A DNA stretch of 5,613 nt, from the NCBI GenBank assembly GCA_937958365.1, contig CALFEW010000445.1, positions 1 through 5,613 on the forward strand. The letters run 5' to 3'. Position 1 is the first letter of the stretch. Each line of letters begins with the position of its first letter. Made by a program: the position numbers and the translations under genes. Origin of the DNA: an uncultured Chloroflexota bacterium (lineage in GTDB: Bacteria > Chloroflexota > Anaerolineae > Promineifilales > Promineifilaceae). The notes under the pieces are model-generated. The model was not told where the DNA came from, searched no databases, and saw only the letters and a program-made list of their open reading frames with translations. Below are positions 1-5,498 of the stretch, piece after piece.

Positions 1-19
1 TGACCAACCAACCCCACCT

Positions 20-754
20 ATGTTTGCCCGAAGACCCCCCCACTCCCGCGCCCGACCCGGCGCAACACCCCAAGAAAACCTTTTGGGCCGCCTGCTCGAC
101 CCTATTGATTTGTTATCGGAGGCCGTCTTCAGCATCCTGATTGTGCTGACTTTTACCCTGGCCTTCAGAATCCTCAAGCTGGACGGCGACCCCGGCGCAC
201 TGGCTTCAGGCAGCCTGGGGACCGAATTGTTCATCGCCGTTTTGGGGGCAACGGTGGCCTGGGGCGTTATAGATGGCATCATGTATGCCCTGATGTCGGT
301 ATTTGAACGCAGCGAACGGCATCGTTTGCTGTGGTACATTCAGGATGCGGCCACACAAGAAGAGGCGGTGGAAGTCATCGCCGAAGAGTTTGACCATATT
401 CTGGAGCCAATTACCGGTGAGGAGCAGCGCCAAATGCTTTATCAGGATGTGCTGGCGCATCTGCACGACGGGCAGCCACGGCCGGTTGGCGTGCAACGCG
501 AGGACATCGCTGGGGCAATGGGGTCGGTGCTGGTAGCTGTCGTGGCGGTGCTGCCGTCGTTGGTCCCGTTTTTGCTGCTGCCACAGCAGCCGGGGCTGGC
601 GATCCGCATCTCGAACGTGATCTCATTTCTTGTGTTGTTTGGCATTGGTTTTAGCTGGGGGCGGCATACGGGTACAAATCCGTGGAAAACGGGTTTGCTG
701 TTGGCGGCGGTGGCGTTGGGGATGGTCTTGATTGCTATTCCATTGGGGGGGTAG
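20..754 (+). CDS. VIT1/CCC1-like integral membrane protein
   Basis: Predicted membrane protein of 244 residues, probably of the VIT1/CCC1 (vacuolar iron transporter-like) superfamily. Five hydrophobic segments are visible, at about 31-51, 67-92, 165-187, 195-212 and 222-242. A charged, soluble insert (about 93-163) sits between helices 2 and 3, which is the VIT1 arrangement. The first helix starts with acidic residues in DPIDLLSEAVF (D27, D30, E34). The second carries AWGVIDGIMY (D85). Both blocks resemble, from memory, bacterial proteins annotated as VIT1/CCC1 transporters. The insert is Glu-rich (EEAVEVIAEEF), as expected of a metal-binding cytosolic domain, but substrate and direction cannot be read from sequence. 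The ATG at 20 is the first in frame. It has no Shine-Dalgarno sequence, and the frame is open to the window edge, so an earlier start is possible. The lipoprotein gene follows after 50 nt on the same strand. The family call is fairly good; iron or manganese transport is inference. Confidence 0.68.
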   Translation: MFARRPPHSRARPGATPQENLLGRLLDPIDLLSEAVFSILIVLTFTLAFRILKLDGDPGALASGSLGTELFIAVLGATVAWGVIDGIMYALMSVFERSERHRLLWYIQDAATQEEAVEVIAEEFDHILEPITGEEQRQMLYQDVLAHLHDGQPRPVGVQREDIAGAMGSVLVAVVAVLPSLVPFLLLPQQPGLAIRISNVISFLVLFGIGFSWGRHTGTNPWKTGLLLAAVALGMVLIAIPLGG

Positions 755-778
755 CGGGTGGCGAGTAGCGGGTGGCGG
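751..778. repeat. 14-bp tandem duplication at the stop codon
   Basis: Two adjacent 14-bp units, GTAGCGGGTGGCGA (751-764) and GTAGCGGGTGGCGG (765-778), differ only in the last base. The first unit contains the TAG stop of the membrane-protein gene (752-754). The array fills half of the 50-nt gap before the lipoprotein start. It contains no hairpin or binding motif that I can recognise. It looks like replication slippage or a remnant of a short intergenic repeat family. Confidence 0.8.
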
Positions 779-792
779 ACGCCTTCCCTTCT

Positions 793-799
793 AAAAGGA
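793..799 (+). promoter_or_regulatory. Ribosome binding site of the lipoprotein gene
   Basis: AAAAGGA lies five nucleotides before the ATG at 805. It decides the start: a GTG at 772 in the same frame would add 11 residues, has no ribosome binding site, and would put a polar stretch in front of the signal peptide. Confidence 0.75.
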
Positions 800-804
800 A
801 TTTT

Positions 805-2589
805 ATGACAAGTTATTTACGATATTTGCTATTGGTGGTGATGGCGTTGGTGGCGTTTGTGGGCTGCACGAAGGCGGCCGAAACGCCAACGGCCGTTCCC
901 ACTGCAACCACCGAATCTACACAACCAACGGCCGTACCCCCAACCACCGACGAAAATGACGGTCTGCCTCCGGTCGCAGCCTATAACCTGGGCGAAACGA
1001 TCATCGTGCAGGCCGGTTTCCCCCAAGACAGCCGCTTCCGCGACATGCCGGTGCAGTTGAACGGCCTTATCGCCGTGCCCGATGCGGGCGATGGCCCCTT
1101 TCCGGTAATCATGGTGCTTCATGGCACGCATCCCGGCTGCCCGCTAGACGAAATGGGCGTTGATCGCTGGCCGTGCGCCCCGGAAGATGAGCAGCCCAAC
1201 TACCAGGGCTTTGATTATCTGCTGCGCCACTTTGCGTCCCAGGGATACGTGGCGTTGTCTATCAACGCCAACGCCGAAAATACATTCGGCTTTGGCGAGC
1301 CACAGCCGGGCGAGCGGCTGCGCCAATTGATTGACCTGCACCTGAGCGCCCTGGCAACGGCCGTTTCCGGCGGCCAGAATGATTTTGGCGTGGCATTAAA
1401 CGGCCGTGCCGACCTGCACAAGCTGGCTTTCATCGGTCACTCGCGGGGCGGTGAAGGCATTGTCTGGCTGGCCGAAGGGCTGGGCATGGCCGCGCCCGAC
1501 GCCTTCGACCGTTTTGGTTTTGGGCCGGTGCGCGGGCTGCTGCTGCTGGCCCCGGCGGTCACTTTTGCTTTGCCATCCGCGCCCAGCGTGCCGCTGGCGG
1601 CCATTTTGCCCGCCTGTGATGGCGACGTGACGCATCAGGAAGGCCAACTTTTTTATGAAGCGGCGCGCCTGAATCCGGAACAAAACGCCTGGGCGACCTC
1701 TGTCTGGCTGGAACAGGGCAATCACAATGGCTTCAACAGCATCCTGGGCGGCGACCCGATGGGGACTTTTGGCCGGTCGGATTGCGACACCTTGTTGGAC
1801 CCGGCCGTGCAGCAAGCCTTTCTGGTGGATTATGCCAGCGATTTTATGACGGCCGTTTTCAGCAGCGACACCGCCACGACCGACGCCGTACTGGCCCGAA
1901 TGGGTCTGGACGTGCAAACGCCGGCCCCGGACAGCCTGTATGGCCGACCGGCGCGTATTTCCGGCCTGACGCCCATCGCCGACCGCTTGCGCCTGCTGGT
2001 TCCCGCCACCGCCGCCGAACTGACCACCAACTTGACCGGTGGCAGCGTAACGGCCGATGGCGTGACTACTTTTTTCTGTGAAGAAGGTTTCTACACGCCG
2101 ATGATGAAACCGGGCAGCGAACCCTGCCGCCGGGTCAACCTGACGGTTCCCGGCAACCCGATGATGGTCGTGGTGTCTTGGGAGCAGCCGGGCGCGGCGT
2201 TACGCCTGGCCCTGCCCGAAGGGGCGGGCGACCTGAGCGGCTACGCGACGATGAGCTTGCGGGTGGCGGTGGACCCCATCTCCCCGCTGAATGCAGCGGG
2301 TGCGACCCAGGTTTTTTCGGTGCAGTTGACTGACGCTGCGGGGGCAACGGCCGTTGCCCAAACGCGACCTGACGAACCGGCCCTGCTCTTCCCACCCGGC
2401 GACGTGGAAGAGGACAACTTCTTCGAGGGCGGCCAGTTCACCGGCCGTGTGCCCATGACCACCATCCGCCTGTCTCTGGGCGACTTTGCCGGGGTAGACC
2501 TGACCCACATCACGGAAGTGGCGCTGCTGTTCGACCAGACGGACAGCGGTTCGTTGTTTATGGGCGATTTGGAAGTGATACGGCCGTAA
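805..2589 (+). CDS. Secreted lipoprotein, alpha/beta hydrolase with C-terminal beta-rich domain
   Basis: Predicted exported lipoprotein of 594 residues. Residues 1-20 form a signal peptide with the lipobox-like end AFVGC, giving lipidation at Cys21. A Thr/Pro-rich linker follows (about 22-50). The alpha/beta-hydrolase domain runs from about 60 to 380. It has an oxyanion-type VLHGTHPG (H106, G107), the nucleophile elbow FIGHSRGGE (Ser213), acid candidates in ACDGDV (Asp272 or Asp274) and a histidine candidate in GNHNGF (His307). This is a full serine-hydrolase triad with the fold of dienelactone hydrolase and PET-hydrolase-like enzymes. Six cysteines (112, 124, 271, 327, 425, 441) could form disulfides outside the cytoplasm. 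Residues of about 385-594 are beta-strand rich, with DLSGYATMSLRVA and a final EVALLFDQTDSGSLF strand pair, like a galactose-binding or carbohydrate-binding jelly roll. The role is probably an extracellular esterase or related hydrolase; the substrate is unknown. The gene holds six complete ACGGCCGT palindromes and a seventh spans its stop codon. It may be cotranscribed with the upstream gene, since no promoter is evident in the 50-nt gap. Confidence 0.82.
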   Translation: MTSYLRYLLLVVMALVAFVGCTKAAETPTAVPTATTESTQPTAVPPTTDENDGLPPVAAYNLGETIIVQAGFPQDSRFRDMPVQLNGLIAVPDAGDGPFPVIMVLHGTHPGCPLDEMGVDRWPCAPEDEQPNYQGFDYLLRHFASQGYVALSINANAENTFGFGEPQPGERLRQLIDLHLSALATAVSGGQNDFGVALNGRADLHKLAFIGHSRGGEGIVWLAEGLGMAAPDAFDRFGFGPVRGLLLLAPAVTFALPSAPSVPLAAILPACDGDVTHQEGQLFYEAARLNPEQNAWATSVWLEQGNHNGFNSILGGDPMGTFGRSDCDTLLDPAVQQAFLVDYASDFMTAVFSSDTATTDAVLARMGLDVQTPAPDSLYGRPARISGLTPIADRLRLLVPATAAELTTNLTGGSVTADGVTTFFCEEGFYTPMMKPGSEPCRRVNLTVPGNPMMVVVSWEQPGAALRLALPEGAGDLSGYATMSLRVAVDPISPLNAAGATQVFSVQLTDAAGATAVAQTRPDEPALLFPPGDVEEDNFFEGGQFTGRVPMTTIRLSLGDFAGVDLTHITEVALLFDQTDSGSLFMGDLEVIRP

Positions 2590-2650
2590 CCCTGTCTCGT
2601 CACCAGCTCAGGGAAAATACCGCAAAACTGTTTAAAGCACAGACAACCCT

Positions 2651-2683
2651 AAACGAGGCAGGCTGCAAACCTGCCTCGTTTTT
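2651..2683 (+). terminator. Intrinsic terminator between convergent genes
   Basis: A perfect 12-bp stem, AAACGAGGCAGG (2651-2662) with CCTGCCTCGTTT (2670-2681), encloses a 7-nt loop. On the + strand the stem ends in a run of five T (2679-2683), a textbook Rho-independent terminator for the lipoprotein gene 62 nt upstream. Read on the - strand the hairpin begins directly after the transporter TAA (2684-2682) but is followed by only three T. It may therefore work in both directions, more weakly for the transporter. Confidence 0.88.
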
Positions 2684-4667
2684 AATTGGGATCGCGGCGC
2701 AAATCCTTGTCGGTAAAGACGTTGCGATCTACGCCCAGACTGCCGTTTTCCTGGTGGCGAATCTGATGGGGCACAATTGTGACCACGACGCGCTCTAAAC
2801 CATTGAGCGCCATATTGAAGATAAAGACGCTGTTCTGATGCAGCGCTTGTTTCCAGGCGCTATCCATGGCCAGATGACCGACTACCACGTGGACGTAACT
2901 GTCGGGATTCTCCCGCAGCAGGTTTTCCACGTACAGGCGAATGGGGCGGTTGAGTTGGCGATACGGTGATTGTACGACCACCAACTCCCCTTCGCCGATC
3001 ACCTTCGCCCACAACTCTTGTACCTTGTTGGCCTTTTCGGGATTCACGCCAATGTGAACGGCGTGCCAGGGATGCTGCAACGATTTGGCAAAATTGACCA
3101 GTTGGATTGTTCCGGCGTGAACGCCATCCACCAATACGACTGTTTGAACGGGATGAGAGGCGATGTCACATTCGTTTTCCTGCAAACTCAGGGCATGAGC
3201 CACATCCTTGTAATGGTGGTGTACGCGGAAAAAGGCGAATACCAGCACCGGAATCAGCAAAATCACGAACCACGCGCCGGAAGTGAATTTGGTGATGGCA
3301 AAGATCATCATGACAATGCCCGTACAAACGGCCCCGAAACCGCTGATGACCATTTTGAACTGCCAGCGCGGATCATATTCCATCACCGTTTCCAACCCCT
3401 TGACCTTTTCTCCTGGCTTGAGGCGGCCAATTTTGCGTAGACGCACGACCATGCCAGATTGTGAAATGGTGAAACTGAGGAAAACGCCGATGGCATACAA
3501 TGGGATGAGCGCTGTTGTGCGGGCCTGCATGATAATGACCAGCAAGGAGGCGAGGGAAGCGAGCGTAACGATCCCCCAGGAAAACACCAACCGGCCGCCA
3601 CGATAAGTCAATTGACGCGGTAAAAAGCCGTCGCCGGCGTGCAGGGCGGCCAGGCGAGGGAAATCGGCGTAACTGGTGTTGGCGGCCATGAGCAGGATAA
3701 GGGCAGTGCCGGCAACGACGGCCAGATAAAAGATGCTGCCATCACCAAAAATGGTGCGCCCCAACTGCGAAATGATGGTTTCTGTTTCGCTGGGTACGGC
3801 CTGAATCTGATGCGCCAGGAAAGTGATGCTCAGGAAGAGGGTGATTAAGATACCGCTCATCCATTGCAGGGTGATGGCGGCGTTGTGGCTGCGCGGCTCT
3901 TTGAAGGCGGTGATGCCATTAGAAATGGCTTCGATGCCGGTTAGAGCGGCCGAACCGCTGGAAAAAGCGCGCAAAATGAGAAAAAAGGTAAGGGGTTGGA
4001 TGATGGTTTCTTGCACCATTTCCACGTCGGTTACGACGGGCAGGGTTCCGGCAAAATAGCGATAGATGCCCACGGCCAGGGTAAGCATCATCGTACCTAG
4101 AAAGAAATAAGTGGGGATGGCGAACACAGTCCCGCTTTCTTTGACGCCTCGTAGATTAATGACAGTCATGATCAGTATGACCACCAGCGCCACTTCCACG
4201 CGATAAGGGTTAAGCACCGGAAAGGCGGAAGCGATTTGGGCGACGCCGGAGGAGATGCTCACGGCGACGGTGAGGATGTAGTCGGTGAGCAGGGCGGCGC
4301 CGGCGATTTGGGCGGCCACTTCGCCCAGGTTGTCGCGGGCGACGATGTAAGCGCCACCCCCATTAGGATAGGCATAGATGGTTTGCCGGTAAGAGATGGT
4401 AACAATCACTAGCAAGACGGAGATGGCGATAGCCAGGGGGATGGAGAGGCCAAAGATGGCGGCGCCACCCCCAGCCAGCGCCAAAATGAAGAGGATTTCT
4501 TCGGTGGCGTAGGCAGTGGAGGAAAGGGCGTCTGAAGCGAAGACGGCCAGACCGATGGGACGGCTAACGGTCTGGTGTTCCAAATCGAGGGTAGCCAGGG
4601 GTTTGCCGAGTAGAAAGCGTGATAGGGAAAAGGGGGGGGCTTTACGTTTAGGTGTTGTATGGTCCAT
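2682..4667 (-). CDS. KimA/YdaO-type potassium transporter (KUP/APC superfamily)
   Basis: Predicted inner-membrane transporter of 661 residues, closely resembling Bacillus subtilis KimA (formerly YdaO), a high-affinity K+:H+ symporter of about 607 residues. Shared blocks, recalled from memory, are RFLLGKPL near the N-terminus, ASDALSSTAYATEE, SYRQTIYAYPNGGGAYIV, LLTDYILTVAVSIS, AFSSGSAALTGIEAISN and IPLYAIGVFLSFTISQSGM. The residues I recall as KimA K+ ligands all have counterparts: D46, Y53, D129, Y130, T133, S137, T243 and E246. About twelve hydrophobic segments lie between residues 37 and 480. A cytosolic alpha/beta domain (about 481-661) follows, with strands TVVLVDGV, WHAVHIGV, ELVVVQSP, YVHVVVGH and RVVVTIVP. 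I chose the ATG at 4667. A TTG at 4679 would add four residues, but GGAG (4684-4681) is only 1 nt from it and 13 nt from the ATG, so initiation is not settled. The gene lies 43 nt after the Usp-like gene and is probably cotranscribed with it. Generic annotation would be amino acid permease; K+ import is the better-supported inference. I see no complete ACGGCCGT inside it. Confidence 0.85.
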   Translation of the reverse strand: MDHTTPKRKAPPFSLSRFLLGKPLATLDLEHQTVSRPIGLAVFASDALSSTAYATEEILFILALAGGGAAIFGLSIPLAIAISVLLVIVTISYRQTIYAYPNGGGAYIVARDNLGEVAAQIAGAALLTDYILTVAVSISSGVAQIASAFPVLNPYRVEVALVVILIMTVINLRGVKESGTVFAIPTYFFLGTMMLTLAVGIYRYFAGTLPVVTDVEMVQETIIQPLTFFLILRAFSSGSAALTGIEAISNGITAFKEPRSHNAAITLQWMSGILITLFLSITFLAHQIQAVPSETETIISQLGRTIFGDGSIFYLAVVAGTALILLMAANTSYADFPRLAALHAGDGFLPRQLTYRGGRLVFSWGIVTLASLASLLVIIMQARTTALIPLYAIGVFLSFTISQSGMVVRLRKIGRLKPGEKVKGLETVMEYDPRWQFKMVISGFGAVCTGIVMMIFAITKFTSGAWFVILLIPVLVFAFFRVHHHYKDVAHALSLQENECDIASHPVQTVVLVDGVHAGTIQLVNFAKSLQHPWHAVHIGVNPEKANKVQELWAKVIGEGELVVVQSPYRQLNRPIRLYVENLLRENPDSYVHVVVGHLAMDSAWKQALHQNSVFIFNMALNGLERVVVTIVPHQIRHQENGSLGVDRNVFTDKDLRRDPN

Positions 4668-4710
4668 GATTATTCTCAATCTCCGGGTGAGGTGATGAAT
4701 TGGGCAGTGG

Positions 4711-5223
4711 TCAGGGGTGTTGCAGCCGATGGCGGTCGAGCATGAGAGCCATGTCGTCTTGCAGGGTAATGGAGGGCGTCCAGGTGAGCGACGGAGTCAG
4801 GTCGTCCAGGGTAATGAGTAGCTGGTTTTGCCGGGCCAATTGGCGGCGCAAGAGCCAGCGGCGCAACCGGTTGGCATAGGGGATGGGGCTGTGGTGAATG
4901 TGGACGATAACGGCCGTTACCCCCAACTGTTCCGCCCCATCTACCACAGCGTGCCAATAATTGGCATACTGGCATAGCTGAACGTCGAGTGACACGCCGT
5001 AATCTTCGGCCGTCGCCGCCATATCTTCCAGGGCAGCGATGTCTTCGTCGGAAAAGTCCAACATGCCGGTTTCCGTGCCCAACTGCGCCGGATGCCGCAC
5101 CGGGACCATCTTCAACAGCAGCAGGTCTGCCTGAGCGCGGCGCGACATGGCGCAGGCCAGGTGCAAAGCAGCCAGGGTCCAGTCCCTCTTGTCCATGACG
5201 ATCATCAATCGCGTTTTTTCCAT
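4711..5223 (-). CDS. Small UspA-like (universal stress protein) domain protein
   Basis: Predicted cytosolic protein of 170 residues with the alternating alpha/beta pattern of a single UspA domain. The first strand is TRLMIVMDKRD (4-14). Helix LAALHLACAMSRRA and strand ADLLLLKMVPV follow (to about 42), then an acidic helix (58-74). The next strand is VSLDVQLC. Strand VTAVIVHIHH (102-111) leads to the final helix and the strand NQLLITL (133-139). The usual nucleotide-binding signature G-2x-G-9x-G-S/T after the fourth strand is absent: HHSPIPYANRLRRWLL stands there, so ATP binding is doubtful. A tail of about 30 residues extends past the core. The start is the ATG at 5223, with AAGGAG seven nucleotides upstream; a TTG two codons earlier lies too close to that site. 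It probably forms an operon with the KimA-type transporter 43 nt downstream and may sense or modulate transport. Usp domains also occur within KdpD potassium sensors, which fits the setting, but the function is inferred. Confidence 0.7.
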   Translation of the reverse strand: MEKTRLMIVMDKRDWTLAALHLACAMSRRAQADLLLLKMVPVRHPAQLGTETGMLDFSDEDIAALEDMAATAEDYGVSLDVQLCQYANYWHAVVDGAEQLGVTAVIVHIHHSPIPYANRLRRWLLRRQLARQNQLLITLDDLTPSLTWTPSITLQDDMALMLDRHRLQHP

Positions 5224-5230
5224 TGCCAAG

Positions 5231-5236
5231 CTCCTT
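5231..5236 (-). promoter_or_regulatory. Ribosome binding site of the Usp-like gene
   Basis: AAGGAG on the - strand lies seven nucleotides before the ATG at 5223, a near-ideal spacing, and sets the start there rather than at the in-frame TTG at 5229. It directly follows the 3' arm (GTTAC, 5241-5237) of the predicted leader stem, so folding of the leader could affect ribosome access. Confidence 0.8.
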
Positions 5237-5328
5237 GTAACGGCCGTATACCGCGTTCCGTAGGCGGCTGCTTACGGACACAGAATGCGTACACGGACTA
5301 CCGTATACGGGCCAACGGTGACGGTTAC
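5237..5328 (-). promoter_or_regulatory. Structured 5' leader with alternative pairings
   Basis: On the - strand the leader before the Usp-like gene can form a long-range stem. GTAAC (5328-5324) pairs with GTTAC (5241-5237), GGCC (5313-5310) with GGCC (5245-5242), and GTATAC (5308-5303) with GTATAC (5251-5246), leaving single-sided bulges. Inside it a local hairpin joins TCCGTA (5278-5273) to TACGGA (5262-5257) over a 10-nt loop. A competing hairpin, ACCGT (5319-5315) with ACGGT (5304-5300), uses bases of the long stem, so the two folds exclude each other. The last strand abuts the ribosome binding site. This is what a cis-acting RNA switch could look like, but it was found by eye without energy calculation, and GTATAC and GGCC are self-complementary, so chance is possible. 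I do not recognise it as a known riboswitch class. Confidence 0.4.
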
Positions 5329-5337
5329 TGATTACAG

Positions 5338-5368
5338 CTTACAATGGCGGGCGTAAAAATTGTGTCAA
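5338..5368 (-). promoter_or_regulatory. Candidate sigma-70-type promoter for the usp-transporter unit
   Basis: A perfect TTGACA -35 element lies at 5368-5363 on the - strand. The best -10 partner is TGTAAG (5343-5338), four of six matches at a 19-nt spacing, which is longer than ideal. A better hexamer, TGTAAT (5336-5331), is 26 nt away, too far to pair with this -35. The position, downstream of the regulator gene and about 115 nt upstream of the Usp-like start, suits a separate promoter with a long leader. Confidence 0.4.
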
Positions 5369-5383
5369 GGGAACGGGGGTGGG

Positions 5384-5403
5384 TATCAAGATTATATCAA
5401 GAT
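5384..5403. promoter_or_regulatory. Direct repeat TATCAAGAT x2 with 11-bp period, candidate operator
   Basis: TATCAAGAT occurs at 5384-5392 and again at 5395-5403, separated by two bases, so the repeat period is one DNA turn. OmpR/PhoB-family regulators bind as head-to-tail dimers to direct repeats of this period. The site lies 15 nt upstream of the TTGACA element on the - strand and downstream of a gene for just such a regulator. Binding by that regulator is inference. Confidence 0.45.
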
Positions 5404-5414
5404 GAGAGGGAGAT

Positions 5415-5444
5415 TCAGGCGCTGTCTATAAAACGATAACCAAT
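5415..5444. repeat. 30-bp direct repeat, downstream orphan copy
   Basis: An exact copy of the 30 bp at 5469-5498. Read on the - strand it encodes IGYRFIDSA plus stop TGA, the end of the response regulator, but lies beyond the real stop with 24 bp between the copies. The 54-bp period is a multiple of three, so it stays in the frame of the gene. It is probably a relic of a local duplication. Confidence 0.9.
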
Positions 5445-5468
5445 TCTGGATCGAACATGGCCGGAGGC

Positions 5469-5498
5469 TCAGGCGCTGTCTATAAAACGATAACCAAT
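5469..5498. repeat. 30-bp direct repeat, copy inside the regulator gene
   Basis: The original copy of the pair: it forms the last nine codons and the stop of the response regulator gene on the - strand. It is identical at all 30 positions to 5415-5444. The identity ends abruptly on both sides. Confidence 0.9.

Noticed and set aside
772..804. GTG start giving an 11-residue longer lipoprotein
   Set aside because: It lies in the 14-bp tandem repeat without a ribosome binding site; the ATG at 805 has AAAAGGA at good spacing and begins a proper lipoprotein signal peptide.
1396..1917. 173-codon open frame on the - strand inside the lipoprotein gene
   Set aside because: It is antisense to the catalytic core of the hydrolase and shows no domain or start signal; it is a by-product of the GC-rich coding strand.
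2590..2613. CCCTG/CAGGG hairpin after the lipoprotein stop
   Set aside because: Only five base pairs with a 14-nt loop and no T-run; the strong terminator lies further downstream.
2970..3440. 156-codon open frame on the + strand antisense to the transporter
   Set aside because: No recognisable domain or ribosome binding site, and it overlaps the strongly conserved-looking transporter sequence.
4676..5281. 201-codon open frame on the - strand overlapping the Usp-like gene
   Set aside because: Its product is Arg/Gly/Pro/His-rich without secondary-structure pattern or family resemblance, while the overlapping frame has clear UspA-like strands and a good ribosome binding site.
5224..5345. Known ydaO-type c-di-AMP riboswitch before the KimA-like operon
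   Set aside because: I looked because KimA genes often carry it, but I cannot find its conserved G-rich and GAC-type core elements by eye. A covariance-model search would decide.
5391..5396. TATAAT on the - strand as a -10 box
   Set aside because: It lies inside the TATCAAGAT repeat pair, and the best -35 at suitable spacing (CTGAAT) matches only three of six positions. It remains a weak alternative to the TTGACA promoter.
5415..5498. Two 30-bp repeats separated by 24 bp, resembling a minimal CRISPR unit
   Set aside because: One copy is the coding end and stop codon of a response regulator. There are only two copies, with no further repeats, no leader and no cas gene in view.
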